Positions 7,397 through 14,988 of a DNA stretch of 27,463 nucleotides are shown one piece after another. Location of the stretch: NCBI GenBank assembly GCA_036733985.1, contig DAIMZM010000021.1:1-27463 (forward strand), in the 5' to 3' direction. The notes below the pieces were generated by a model that saw only the letters and a program-made list of their open reading frames with translations, was not told the DNA's origin and searched no databases. This stretch comes from DAIMZM01 sp036733985 (lineage in GTDB: Bacteria > Bacillota > Dehalobacteriia > UBA4068). The stretch's first letter is position 1; each line of letters opens with the position of its first letter. The translations under genes were made by a program, and so were the position numbers.

Positions 7397-8200
7397 ATGT
7401 TCAAGCAAATCCCTGGCCGGCGCCGCCGTCTGTGGCTGCTGCTGCCGGCGGCCGCGGTGGTGTTCCTGGCAATACAGCTGCTCACGCCTCCGGACGCCCA
7501 GGCTGCCTGGTGGCCCGGGTCTGCCAAGGACAAAGAGAAGGATAAGCCGGAGTTCGCCTTTATCAGCACGGTGTTTGAGGAAGTTTCTCCCGCCGTGGTT
7601 TATATCAGCAGCATCACCCAGGTGGCCGGGGAGAACGGCGAAAAAGAGCTTAGGGTGGGCAGCGGCTCCGGGGTCATTTGCTCTGAAGAAGGCTATATCA
7701 TCACCAATCATCATGTGATCGACCAGGCCCAGGAGATCGAGGTGGCCCTGGCCGACGGGCGCTCCACCAGCGGCAAGGTGGTGGCGGCAGCCCCTTCCGG
7801 CGATCTGGCCCTGCTGAAAATCGATTTGCCGGATCTGACAGTGGCGAAGCTGGGAGATAGCTCCAAGGTGGCCGTGGGCGACCTGGTCTTTCCCATTGGC
7901 AATCCCGGCGGCGCCCAGTTCGCCCGCTCCATGACTATGGGTATTATTTCCGGATTGGACCGGCAGATCGTCCTTTCCGACGGCAATCTCTACAGCCTGC
8001 TGCAAACCGACGCGGCCATCAACCCGGGTAATAGCGGCGGCCCCTTGGTCAATACCAGCGGCAAGGTAGTGGGCATCAGCAGCGTGAAAATCGTGGACGC
8101 CGAGTTCGAGGGCATGGGCTTTGCCATCCCTATCAATACCGTGATCAGCATCCTCTCCGAGCTGCAGCCGGAATTATTCCCGGCGGATAGCGGAAAATAA
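7397..8200 (+). CDS. HtrA-like trypsin-fold serine protease, membrane-anchored, without PDZ domain
   Basis: A 267-residue extracytoplasmic protease. Residues about 12-30 form a signal-anchor after a GRRRR positive stretch. A Lys/Glu-rich linker (43-51) precedes the protease fold. The catalytic triad is His106 in ITNHHVI, Asp136 in SGDLALLKI and Ser213 in NPGNSGGP. HtrA/DegP proteins carry one or two PDZ domains after the protease; this protein stops 54 residues after the catalytic Ser, so the PDZ domain is missing. The ATG at 7397 has AAAGGAGA eight bases upstream; an in-frame TTG at 7391 is less likely. Placement 57 bases after walJ fits the conserved walJ-htrA order and suggests envelope protein quality control. 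Confidence 0.9.
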   Translation: MFKQIPGRRRRLWLLLPAAAVVFLAIQLLTPPDAQAAWWPGSAKDKEKDKPEFAFISTVFEEVSPAVVYISSITQVAGENGEKELRVGSGSGVICSEEGYIITNHHVIDQAQEIEVALADGRSTSGKVVAAAPSGDLALLKIDLPDLTVAKLGDSSKVAVGDLVFPIGNPGGAQFARSMTMGIISGLDRQIVLSDGNLYSLLQTDAAINPGNSGGPLVNTSGKVVGISSVKIVDAEFEGMGFAIPINTVISILSELQPELFPADSGK

Positions 8201-8220
8201 CATATTCTACCACATTCTAC
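8201..8220 (+). repeat. Tandem 10-bp near-repeat between the protease and HD genes
   Basis: CATATTCTAC followed by CACATTCTAC, then a partial CATAAC. This is two and a half 10-bp units in an otherwise GC-rich context. It could be a binding site on one DNA face or simply chance. Confidence 0.5.
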
Positions 8221-8266
8221 CATAACTAGGCAGGAAAGGCCGGTTATAGAGAGAATAACACAAAAT

Positions 8267-9124
8267 ATGGTTAAATACCCACGCAAAATCAAACGGCTGC
8301 CGCTCTGTATCTGTCTGGCCGCGTTGCTGTGGCTGGCAGACAGCCTCTTGCTGTCCCATAGCGGCGGCTTTTCTTTTGCGGACGCCCTGTGGCAAGCCGC
8401 GCCGCCAGGCCGGCAGCTTTTGCGCCTGGCCTTGCTCATGGCCCTGCTGCTCCTGGGTTTTATCAGCAGCCTGATGGCCAATTGGCGGCTGGAAGCCTAT
8501 AAGCGCCTGCCCCCGGCCCGCCGCTGCCAGCTTTACGGCTCGCCGGAAAGCCCGGTCATCGGCGACCGGCTGCATTATCATGCTTTCCGCCTGGCCCTGC
8601 TGCTGGGGCTGGGCAGCCGGGAACGGGAAAATCTGCGCCTGCTCTGCTATTGCCATGATCTGGGGCTGATCGGCGTGCCCGGCCATTTGCAGGATCAGAC
8701 CCTGGGCTTTGGCCTGAATCTGGCGCCCCCGCCGGGGGCCTTCAGCTTCAGCCAGGCGGAGCAGAAGCTCTATGATCGTCATGTGGATCTGGGCGCGGAA
8801 ATCGCCGCCGCCATCCCTAAGCTGAACCGGGCCGCCCGGCTGATCTGCTGCCATGAGGAGCATTATGACGGCGGCGGGCCCAAATCCCTTTACGGCAAGA
8901 GCATCCCCTTGGCTTGCCGGATTTTTGCCGTAGCGCGGATGTATGATTTTTTCGTCAACCCCCATCGGGGCGGGCGGGTGCTGGAGCTGCCCCAGGCCCT
9001 GGATGAGCTGGATTTATACGCCGGGACCCTGCTGGATCCGGATGTGGTGGCGGCTTTCCGCCAATTGATGACGGACCGGCGTTTAGCCGCCGTTGCCGTG
9101 CAGGAGATTTATGCTTCCCAATAA
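8267..9124 (+). CDS. Membrane-anchored degenerate HD-GYP domain protein
   Basis: A 285-residue protein with two hydrophobic N-terminal segments (about 10-30 and 50-70), then a cytoplasmic HD-GYP-like domain. HDLGLIGVP is close to the family HDIGKIGIP, and HVDLGAEIA matches HPxxGAEIL. At the signature HHExxDGxGYP the protein instead reads HEEHYDGGGP: the second His is Glu and the Tyr of GYP is missing. The GKSIPLACRIFAVARMYD segment keeps the family pattern but replaces the usual VAD metal Asp region with VARMYD. HD-GYP proteins degrade cyclic di-GMP or related nucleotides; the lost residues suggest altered chemistry or a binding role. No clear ribosome binding site is visible upstream, so the start is less certain. 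Confidence 0.75.
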   Translation: MVKYPRKIKRLPLCICLAALLWLADSLLLSHSGGFSFADALWQAAPPGRQLLRLALLMALLLLGFISSLMANWRLEAYKRLPPARRCQLYGSPESPVIGDRLHYHAFRLALLLGLGSRERENLRLLCYCHDLGLIGVPGHLQDQTLGFGLNLAPPPGAFSFSQAEQKLYDRHVDLGAEIAAAIPKLNRAARLICCHEEHYDGGGPKSLYGKSIPLACRIFAVARMYDFFVNPHRGGRVLELPQALDELDLYAGTLLDPDVVAAFRQLMTDRRLAAVAVQEIYASQ

Positions 9125-9153
9125 AACCCCGCCAAAGGCTATCCGGACAAATA

Positions 9154-9182
9154 TTGACATCATCCCTGAAAACCCCTATAAT
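9154..9182 (+). promoter_or_regulatory. Perfect consensus sigma-A promoter of the yfbR-like gene
   Basis: TTGACA (9154-9159), exactly 17 bases, then TATAAT (9177-9182): both hexamers match consensus fully. It lies 32 bases before the start codon. Confidence 0.93.
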
Positions 9183-9214
9183 TACTAAATAGCCTACAGA
9201 GGGGATGAACCGTC

Positions 9215-9793
9215 TTGACCAGCTTTTATGCTTATTTGTCGCGGATGAAGCTGATCCGCCGCTGGAGCCTGATGCGCGCCGTGCAGCCGGAAAACATTCA
9301 GGAACACAGCCACCAGGTGGCTGTGATCGCCCATGCCCTGGCGGAAATCGACAACCGCTACTGCAATGGCAGCAGCGACCCTGGATTAGCGGTATTGCTG
9401 GCGCTTTATCATGACGTGGGCGAGGTGATCATCGGCGATCTGCCCACGCCGGTGAAGTATTTCAATCCGGAAATCAATAAGAGCTATGGTCAGATCGAGG
9501 ATGTGGCCAGGGAAAAGCTGCTGTCCCTGTTGCCCGGGGACTTGCTGCCCGCCTACCGGCCTTTGTTTTTCCCGGATCAGGATTTGCCGGAATACCGGCT
9601 GGTCAAGGCGGCGGATAAATTATCCGCTTATATTAAATGCCTGGAAGAGGCCGGGGCTGGTAACGGCGAATTTGCCCGGGCGGAAAAAAGCATCGAAAAA
9701 GAGCTGGCCAAATACGGCGATTTGCCCGCGGTGGGCTGGTTCAAGGCGCATTGCCTGGCGGATTATGCCAAGACCCTGGACGAGCTGGGCTGA
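9215..9793 (+). CDS. yfbR: HD-domain 5'-deoxynucleotidase, YfbR family
   Basis: A 192-residue metal-dependent phosphohydrolase that removes phosphate from deoxynucleoside 5'-monophosphates in nucleotide salvage. The N-terminus FYAYLSRMKLIRRWSLMR parallels E. coli YfbR. The metal and active-site residues are His31 in EHSHQVA, His66-Asp67 in YHDVGEVIIGD, Glu70, Asp75 and Asp134 in KAADKLS. Start is TTG at 9215: the only sensible in-frame start, with GAGGGGATG upstream and the N-terminus aligned with the family. An uncommon start codon behind a perfect promoter suggests output is tempered at translation. It converges with traX only 13 bases away. Confidence 0.9.
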   Translation: MTSFYAYLSRMKLIRRWSLMRAVQPENIQEHSHQVAVIAHALAEIDNRYCNGSSDPGLAVLLALYHDVGEVIIGDLPTPVKYFNPEINKSYGQIEDVAREKLLSLLPGDLLPAYRPLFFPDQDLPEYRLVKAADKLSAYIKCLEEAGAGNGEFARAEKSIEKELAKYGDLPAVGWFKAHCLADYAKTLDELG

Positions 9794-9806
9794 CCTTTTA
9801 CCGCCC

Positions 9807-10490
9807 TCAGCCGCTGGCCGTCAGCAGTTTCACGATATACAGGATGGGGATATGCAGGCAATAGAAGGCATAGAAAAACCAGCGCCAGCCCGGGCCCTTT
9901 TTACCGTTGTAGGCGGCGATCAGGGGCAGGGACAGCAGGGACAGGCTCTGGATCGGCCCCAGCCCGGCCCAGCCGGTGAAGGACAGCCCGTTAACGGCCA
10001 GCCAGGCCCCTGCCAGGGGCAGGGGCTGCCGGTAAAACATTTTGGCCGTGACGATCAGCGCCACGCCGTAGAAGCCGTAGTCTGTGTTCAGGATCTGGGC
10101 GGCCAGGGCGATGGGCAAGACGGCCAGGCAGCCCAGGATCAGGCCGATCGGGCCTTTGATGGCGGCAGCCAGCTGATCCTGGGCCAGGATCGCCAGCAGC
10201 CCCAGGAACAGGGTGGCAAAAATATTCAGCCTGCTGGTGGCCATACACAGGCTGTAGATGGGCTGGAAGAAGATGGCGAACAGGGCCAGGCGCAGCAGGT
10301 ACCGGCTGACGCTCCGGGTATGGCAATAACTGTTGGCCGCCATAAAAGCGAACAGAGGAAAGCTAAGCCTGCCCAGGGCCCGGAGCATGGTCAGCTCCGG
10401 CAGCAGCAGGTAGCCGATATGGTCAGCCAGCATCAGTGCGGCGGCCAGCAGTTTCAGTTGGAAAGCGTTTAAAGCGCAGTCACGGTGCAT
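9807..10490 (-). CDS. TraX family integral membrane protein
   Basis: A 227-residue polytopic membrane protein with about seven hydrophobic segments. The TraX pattern is visible in FQLKLLAAALMLADHIGYLLL, ALGRLSFPLFAFMAANSY and HTRSVSRYLLRLALFA. In F plasmids TraX acetylates pilin, but chromosomal homologues are common in Bacillota without any conjugation genes and their role is unknown; they resemble membrane acyltransferases. No conjugation gene is present here. The start at 10490 has no good ribosome binding site and lies only seven bases after a TATAAT, suggesting a leaderless or nearly leaderless message. Confidence 0.87.
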   Translation of the reverse strand: MHRDCALNAFQLKLLAAALMLADHIGYLLLPELTMLRALGRLSFPLFAFMAANSYCHTRSVSRYLLRLALFAIFFQPIYSLCMATSRLNIFATLFLGLLAILAQDQLAAAIKGPIGLILGCLAVLPIALAAQILNTDYGFYGVALIVTAKMFYRQPLPLAGAWLAVNGLSFTGWAGLGPIQSLSLLSLPLIAAYNGKKGPGWRWFFYAFYCLHIPILYIVKLLTASG

Positions 10491-10497
10491 ACTTCAT

Positions 10498-10503
10498 ATT
10501 ATA
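10498..10503 (-). promoter_or_regulatory. -10 box close to the traX start
   Basis: TATAAT on the minus strand, seven bases before the ATG. Transcription would start at or next to the start codon. The -35 region is weak. Confidence 0.4.
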
Positions 10504-10600
10504 ACTTTTTTAGCCGTTTCATGAAAGCGCGAAACCGCAAATTTTATTATTTTTCCGGGAATTGGTGTCATGCTTTTTCTGGGGCAGCGCGCATTTGGCG

Positions 10601-10630
10601 TTGCGTTTTTATGCTTAGGGCGGGTAAATA
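10601..10630 (+). promoter_or_regulatory. Possible promoter of the HAD–protease–lysA operon
   Basis: TTGCGT at 10601-10606 and TAAATA at 10625-10630 with 18-base spacing, 26 bases before the start. It is moderate in quality and assigned by position. Confidence 0.4.
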
Positions 10631-10655
10631 AAGGACGGCGGATGAAGGGATTAGG

Positions 10656-11345
10656 ATGCGGGACAAGCTGTTGATTTTGGATATGGATAATACGGTGCTC
10701 CGCTCAGGCATTGATTTCCGCCGGATGTGCGCGGTTGTGCATGAAATTTTCGACCAGGAAGGCCTTGGCCGCTATAAGCAGCGCACCACCGCCCGCTCCA
10801 TGGTGGCTTATGAACAGAGCCCGGATTATGATCCGGCCCTGGCGGCCCGGCTCTGGCAGGCCATTGAGGCGGTGGAGGCGGAGGGGCTGCGGCGGGCCGT
10901 GGCTGAGCCGGGAGCGGCGGCGGCCTTGGCTTATCTTTCCCAACAGGCCGTGGTCACCATCCTGACCAATAATACGGACCAGGCCGCTCAGGAAAATATG
11001 GAGCGCCTGGGTATGGCCGGGCATTGCGATCTGATCGTGGGCCGGGATTCCGTACCCTTTTTGAAGCCGGCCCCGGAAGGCTTTCTCCAGATCATGGCGG
11101 CTTATCCGGAGATCAGGCCCAGCCATACCCTGGCAGTGGGGGACGCGGCCAATGACGCCCATGGGGCCCAGGCCGCGGCGATCGGCTTTGCCGCGTACAA
11201 TAACAGCCGGGACGAAGATTGGGAAGGCTGGGGCATCCGCCCCCTGCTGCGCCTGACCGCCTGGAACCGGCAGTCCTGCGACGCTTTGCTTCAGGGCCTG
11301 CCCTGGCGGGCGGCAGGGGAATCAAGAGGGCGGGAAAATGGCTAG
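10656..11345 (+). CDS. HAD superfamily phosphatase (phosphoglycolate phosphatase-like)
   Basis: A 229-residue cytoplasmic HAD hydrolase. Motif I is ILDMDNTVL, with nucleophile Asp9 and general acid Asp11. A helical cap follows (about 18-85), motif II is TILTNNT, motif III includes the Lys in FLKPAPEGF, and motif IV is VGDAANDAHGA. This is the layout of small-molecule phosphatases such as Gph or PpaX, but the substrate cannot be told from sequence. It starts at ATG 10656 after AAGGGATTAGG. Its end overlaps the next gene by eight bases, so it is co-translated with a membrane protease and a decarboxylase; no shared pathway is obvious. Confidence 0.88.
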   Translation: MRDKLLILDMDNTVLRSGIDFRRMCAVVHEIFDQEGLGRYKQRTTARSMVAYEQSPDYDPALAARLWQAIEAVEAEGLRRAVAEPGAAAALAYLSQQAVVTILTNNTDQAAQENMERLGMAGHCDLIVGRDSVPFLKPAPEGFLQIMAAYPEIRPSHTLAVGDAANDAHGAQAAAIGFAAYNNSRDEDWEGWGIRPLLRLTAWNRQSCDALLQGLPWRAAGESRGRENG

Positions 11346-12222
11346 ATACAGGATCAAGCAGGATGAAGGCCGGGACGGGGAAGGCCTGTCGCCGTCCCCC
11401 TATCCCCCGGAGGAATACTGGCGGGAAACCAAGCCGGAGCATGCCCGGGATCTGGATCTGGCGGAGATCGCCCGCTTGAACCAGGAAGCTGAGGCTGAGG
11501 AATCCCAGCTTGAGGCGGATGACGCGTCCGCGCCGATCCGCTCTTTCCGGCACCCCCGGCTGCAAGCTCTGATCAGCCTCTTGCTGATCCTGGCCTTCCT
11601 TTTTTGGATCACCGGGGATCTGTTCCTTGGCCAGATTGATTTCGGCTTTATCAAAAACAGCGCCAGGCTGGCGGAGGACCAGGCCCTGGCTTCTCTCCGG
11701 GAAGCTGTGGTCACGGTATCCTGCAGCGGCGGCAGCGGTTCCGGCTTCAATATCCGGGAAGACGGGCTGATCGTCACCAACCGCCATGTGGTGGAAAAGG
11801 GCGGCATCATCACCGTGACCCTGGCGGACGGCAGCGCCTATACCAGCCGGGATTATCTGGCTGTGGACGGGGTGGATCTGGCCCTGATCGAGATCAACGG
11901 CGCAGGCCTGCCCACGGTGGCCTTGAGCGAAAGCCTGCCGGAGCAGGGGGACAGCCTGATCTTCATCGGCAATCCCCTGGGCATTGACTGGACCATCTCC
12001 CAGGGCATTGCCCAGGGCCTGGTGCGGCTGGACAGCAATAGCCTGGCTGCCCCGGTGATTTATTTTAGCGGGCCGGTGCGCCCCGGCAGCAGCGGTTCGC
12101 CCCTGTTCAATGCCGAGAGCCAGGTGATCGGCGTGGTCTTCGCCAGTCTGGCGGATGAAAAGGACAGCGGCCTGGCCATTCCGGTTTCGTATTTAATTTC
12201 ATTTTTGGAGGAACAAACATGA
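11338..12222 (+). CDS. Membrane-anchored trypsin-like serine protease without PDZ domain
   Basis: A 294-residue protein with a long acidic, Pro/Glu-rich cytoplasmic N-terminus (1-70), one transmembrane helix (about 75-97) and an external trypsin-fold domain. The triad is His150 in TNRHVVE, Asp180 in GVDLALIEI and Ser252 in GSSGSPL. There is no PDZ domain. It differs from the first protease in this window by its large cytoplasmic tail and by a two-cysteine-free fold with only Cys129. It begins inside the HAD gene and its stop overlaps lysA as ATGA, giving a three-gene coupled operon. It is likely to function in envelope proteolysis; targets are unknown. Confidence 0.85.
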   Translation: MARYRIKQDEGRDGEGLSPSPYPPEEYWRETKPEHARDLDLAEIARLNQEAEAEESQLEADDASAPIRSFRHPRLQALISLLLILAFLFWITGDLFLGQIDFGFIKNSARLAEDQALASLREAVVTVSCSGGSGSGFNIREDGLIVTNRHVVEKGGIITVTLADGSAYTSRDYLAVDGVDLALIEINGAGLPTVALSESLPEQGDSLIFIGNPLGIDWTISQGIAQGLVRLDSNSLAAPVIYFSGPVRPGSSGSPLFNAESQVIGVVFASLADEKDSGLAIPVSYLISFLEEQT

Positions 12223-13475
12223 GCTGTAAGAGCCTACCCCTTTCCAGCCAGCGCCTGCGGGAACTGGCTGGGGAATTCGGCACCCCCTTCCACCTTTATG
12301 ACGAGGCCGCCATCCGCGCCAATGTGCGGCAGCTGCTTAAAGCCTTTGACTGGGCCCCGGGCTTTAAAGAATATTTCGCGGTCAAAGCCCTGCCCAATCC
12401 CTATATTATGGCCATCCTGAAAGAGGAGGGCTGCGGGGCGGATTGCAGCTCCCTGACGGAATTGCTGCTGGCCAAAGCCGTGGGCCTCTCCGGCCGGGAG
12501 ATCTGCTTTTCTTCCAATGATACGCCTCTGGAGGACTATGTCCAGGCTCTGGACCTGGGGGCGATCATCAATCTGGATGATATCAGCCATGTGGCTTATC
12601 TGGCCCAGGCCGGGCCTTTGCCGGAGCTGCTCTGCTTCCGCTATAATCCCGGCCCTTTGCGCCAGGGGGGCAATGAGATCATCGGCTATCCGGAGCAGGC
12701 CAAATACGGCATGACCCTGGCTCAGATTCTGGAAGCCCTGGTGCTTTGCCGCGACCGGGGCGTAAAGCGTTTCGGCCTCCATACCATGGTGGTCAGCAAT
12801 GAGCTGAACGGGGATTATCTGCTGGAAACCGCGGTCATGATGTTCCGCCTGGCTGTGCAGGTGAAAAATATTCTCGGCATCTCCGTGGAATTCATCAATT
12901 TCGGCGGCGGCATCGGCATCCCTTATCACCCGGAGCAGCAGCCGGTGGATATAGCGGCCCTGGGCCAACGGATCCGTGAGGCTTATGAGGCGATCATGGC
13001 GCCGGCCGGGCTGGACAAGGTTTGGCTGGCCCTGGAAAGCGGGCGGCTGATCACCGGCCCTTATGGCTGGCTGTTTTCCCGGGTGCTGCATTTAAAAGAC
13101 ACCTATAAGCGCTATGCGGGCCTGGACGCCTGCATGGCGGATCTGATGCGCCCGGCTCTTTACGGCGCTTATCATCATATCACGGCGGTGGGGAAGGAGG
13201 ACGCGCCCCGGACCAAGGTCTACGACGTCACCGGCTCCCTTTGCGAGAACAATGACAAATTCGCCATTGACCGGGAATTGCCGGAAATCCAGCCCGGCGA
13301 CTTGCTGGCCATCCATGATACCGGCGCCCACGGCCATGCCATGGGCTTCAACTATAACGGCAAGCTGCGCTCCCAGGAACTGCTGCTGAAGCCCGACGGC
13401 AGCGTGGCCCGGATCCGCCGGGCCGAGACGGCGGCGGATTATTTCGCCACCCTGGATTATCCGGGATTAAAGTAA
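12219..13475 (+). CDS. lysA: PLP-dependent diaminopimelate decarboxylase-like protein (LysA family)
   Basis: A 418-residue fold-III PLP decarboxylase, expected to convert meso-diaminopimelate to lysine. The PLP lysine is Lys56 in YFAVKALPN; GGGIGIPY binds the cofactor phosphate, ESGR follows, and CENNDKFA supplies the active-site Cys across the dimer. DTGAHGHAMGFNYNG is close to the family end motif. The usual HxHIGSQ segment reads GLHTMVVSNE, which marks a divergent subgroup often annotated as diaminopimelate decarboxylase; a related amino-acid decarboxylase cannot be excluded. RBS TTGGAGGA is seven bases before ATG, and the start overlaps the protease stop. A strong terminator follows. Confidence 0.78.
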   Translation: MSCKSLPLSSQRLRELAGEFGTPFHLYDEAAIRANVRQLLKAFDWAPGFKEYFAVKALPNPYIMAILKEEGCGADCSSLTELLLAKAVGLSGREICFSSNDTPLEDYVQALDLGAIINLDDISHVAYLAQAGPLPELLCFRYNPGPLRQGGNEIIGYPEQAKYGMTLAQILEALVLCRDRGVKRFGLHTMVVSNELNGDYLLETAVMMFRLAVQVKNILGISVEFINFGGGIGIPYHPEQQPVDIAALGQRIREAYEAIMAPAGLDKVWLALESGRLITGPYGWLFSRVLHLKDTYKRYAGLDACMADLMRPALYGAYHHITAVGKEDAPRTKVYDVTGSLCENNDKFAIDRELPEIQPGDLLAIHDTGAHGHAMGFNYNGKLRSQELLLKPDGSVARIRRAETAADYFATLDYPGLK

Positions 13476-13489
13476 AATCAAGCAAGTAC

Positions 13490-13523
13490 CGCCGCTGTTC
13501 CCCGGAACAGCGGCGTTTTTTTT
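13490..13523 (+). terminator. Intrinsic terminator after lysA
   Basis: A 12-bp perfect stem (13490-13501 with 13504-13515), in practice with a four-base loop, followed by eight T. Confidence 0.93.
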
Positions 13524-13581
13524 CAGGGCGCCGACCAGGGCCAAGCTTTGGCCGGAACTTATGGGCTGCCGTTTCGTCTAT

Positions 13582-13614
13582 ACAAGCAACGCGCGTGAGA
13601 TAATTTTTGCTTGT
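13582..13614 (+). promoter_or_regulatory. Serpin promoter: extended -10 flanked by an 8-bp inverted repeat
   Basis: TGA-GATAAT at 13596-13604 forms an extended -10. ACAAGCAA (13582-13589) and TTGCTTGT (13607-13614) are perfect inverted arms 17 bases apart bracketing it. A dimeric repressor binding both arms would cover the -10 and start point. No recognisable -35 is present, which would suit activator-dependent or weak expression. Confidence 0.5.
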
Positions 13615-13637
13615 TTAGAGCGGAAAGGAGCAGGATG

Positions 13638-14888
13638 ATGAAAAAATATTTGCCAGCTTTGGGGCTGGCCTTGATGCTTGCCGCTATCTTGGCCCTGGGG
13701 GGCTGCGGGGAAAAGGCGGTCGTCTCGGCAAAGGATTTGATGTCCGGCGTACAGGGGGAGGCCGTGGCGGCTGACGTGGATCTACAGGGGCCGGCAGCGG
13801 CGCGCCTGGCGGATTTTGCCGTGAAGCTGGGCCAGCTCAGCCTGGCCGGGGAGAAGAATCCCCTGGTTTCCCCCTTGTCTGTGCTGAACGCCCTGGCCAT
13901 GACCGCCAATGGAGCCCAGGCTGAGACCTTAAGCCAAATGGAGGCGGTTTTCGGCCTCAGCCTGGCGGAATTAAACGATTACCTGCATGCTTATGGCAAA
14001 GCCTTGCCTGCCGGGGAAAAATACCGGGTCAACCTGGCCAATTCCATTTGGTTCCGGGAGGGCGGCTTCACCCCGGATCAGGATTTCCTGGAAACCAATG
14101 GGGCTTATTACCACGCCGACCTTTACCAGGCCCCTTTTGATGAATCCACGCTGGAGGATATCAATAACTGGGTCAAAACGGAAACCCAGGGCCTGATCGG
14201 GAGCATCCTCAGCCAAATCCCCCCGGACGCGGTGATGTATCTGATCAATGCCCTGGCCTTTGACGCGGAATGGCAGCAGATTTACCGGGAGGACCAGGTG
14301 CGTGAGGGCGTTTTTACCACCGAAGCCGGGCAGCGGCGGCAGGTAAAACTGATGTCTTCCACCGAGGGCCGCTATTTGGAGGACGGCCTGGCCACCGGCT
14401 TCATTAAATATTACGCGGAGCGGAAATACGCTTTTGTGGCCCTGCTGCCCAATGACGGGGTGAAGCTGGACGATTACCTGGCTTCCCTCAGCGGGGCCCG
14501 GCTGCTGGCAACCCTGAACGACGCGGCGGCAGCCACGGTGGACGCGGACCTGCCCAAATTTGAGAGTGATTATAGCCTGGAAATGAGCGGGCTCCTGAAA
14601 GCGCTGGGCATCATGGACGCTTTTGACCCTGATCTTGCCGATTTTTCCGGCCTGGGGGCTGCCCAGGCGGGCAATCTCTATATCAGCCAAGTGCTGCATA
14701 AGACCTATATCGCCGTGGATGAACAAGGCACCAAGGCCGGGGCGGCCACGGCGGTGGAAGTGGAAACCACCAGCATGCCTATGGATGTGAAAACTGTGAC
14801 CCTGGACCGGCCCTTCGTCTATTTGCTCATCGACTGCGCCACCAATCTGCCCCTGTTCATCGGCACAGTGACGGATATCGGCGCATAA
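13638..14888 (+). CDS. Serpin (serine protease inhibitor) lipoprotein
   Basis: A 416-residue serpin exported as a lipoprotein: MKKYLPALGLALMLAAILA then lipobox LGGC. The serpin core starts near residue 55 (FAVKLGQLSL) with NPLVSPLSVLNALAMTANGA and NSIWFREG, and later YISQVLHKTYIAVDEQGTKA. The hinge EQGTKAGAATA is small-residue-rich, as in inhibitory serpins. Counting 17 residues from the hinge Glu puts P1-P1' at Thr378-Ser379 (14769-14774), so an elastase- or subtilisin-like target is more likely than a trypsin-like one. The ending RPFVYLLIDCATNLPLFIG is typical. ATG 13638 is seven bases after AAAGGAG; ATG 13635 is the alternative. It is flanked by terminators and so is a single-gene unit. 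Confidence 0.93.
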   Translation: MKKYLPALGLALMLAAILALGGCGEKAVVSAKDLMSGVQGEAVAADVDLQGPAAARLADFAVKLGQLSLAGEKNPLVSPLSVLNALAMTANGAQAETLSQMEAVFGLSLAELNDYLHAYGKALPAGEKYRVNLANSIWFREGGFTPDQDFLETNGAYYHADLYQAPFDESTLEDINNWVKTETQGLIGSILSQIPPDAVMYLINALAFDAEWQQIYREDQVREGVFTTEAGQRRQVKLMSSTEGRYLEDGLATGFIKYYAERKYAFVALLPNDGVKLDDYLASLSGARLLATLNDAAAATVDADLPKFESDYSLEMSGLLKALGIMDAFDPDLADFSGLGAAQAGNLYISQVLHKTYIAVDEQGTKAGAATAVEVETTSMPMDVKTVTLDRPFVYLLIDCATNLPLFIGTVTDIGA

Positions 14889-14916
14889 ACCCGCCGCTAA
14901 AACCGATTGCGATAAG

Positions 14917-14954
14917 GGAAAACCGCCTTTGCCCGGCCGGCAGGGCGGTTTTCC
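14917..14954 (+). terminator. Probable terminator after the serpin gene
   Basis: An 11-bp perfect outer stem (14917-14927 with 14944-14954) with a further GCC/GGC pairing inside. The T run is only four and lies within the stem, so efficiency may be moderate. The mirrored A run makes it usable on either strand. Confidence 0.6.
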
Positions 14955-14988
14955 AGCCCGGGTTCTCCCGCCTGCTGGGAATCCTTGA

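Noticed and set aside
9486..10472. A 328-codon + strand frame over the end of yfbR and all of traX
   Set aside because: It is out of frame with yfbR, rich in Gln/Gly/Pro, and covers a good minus-strand membrane protein.
9807..10490. traX as evidence of a plasmid or conjugative element
   Set aside because: No relaxase, coupling protein, pilus or integrase genes are present and the flanking genes are housekeeping; TraX homologues are common on chromosomes.
12180..12219. Lysine riboswitch or other RNA element before lysA
   Set aside because: lysA starts inside the preceding gene with a normal ribosome site, leaving no room for an untranslated regulatory RNA.
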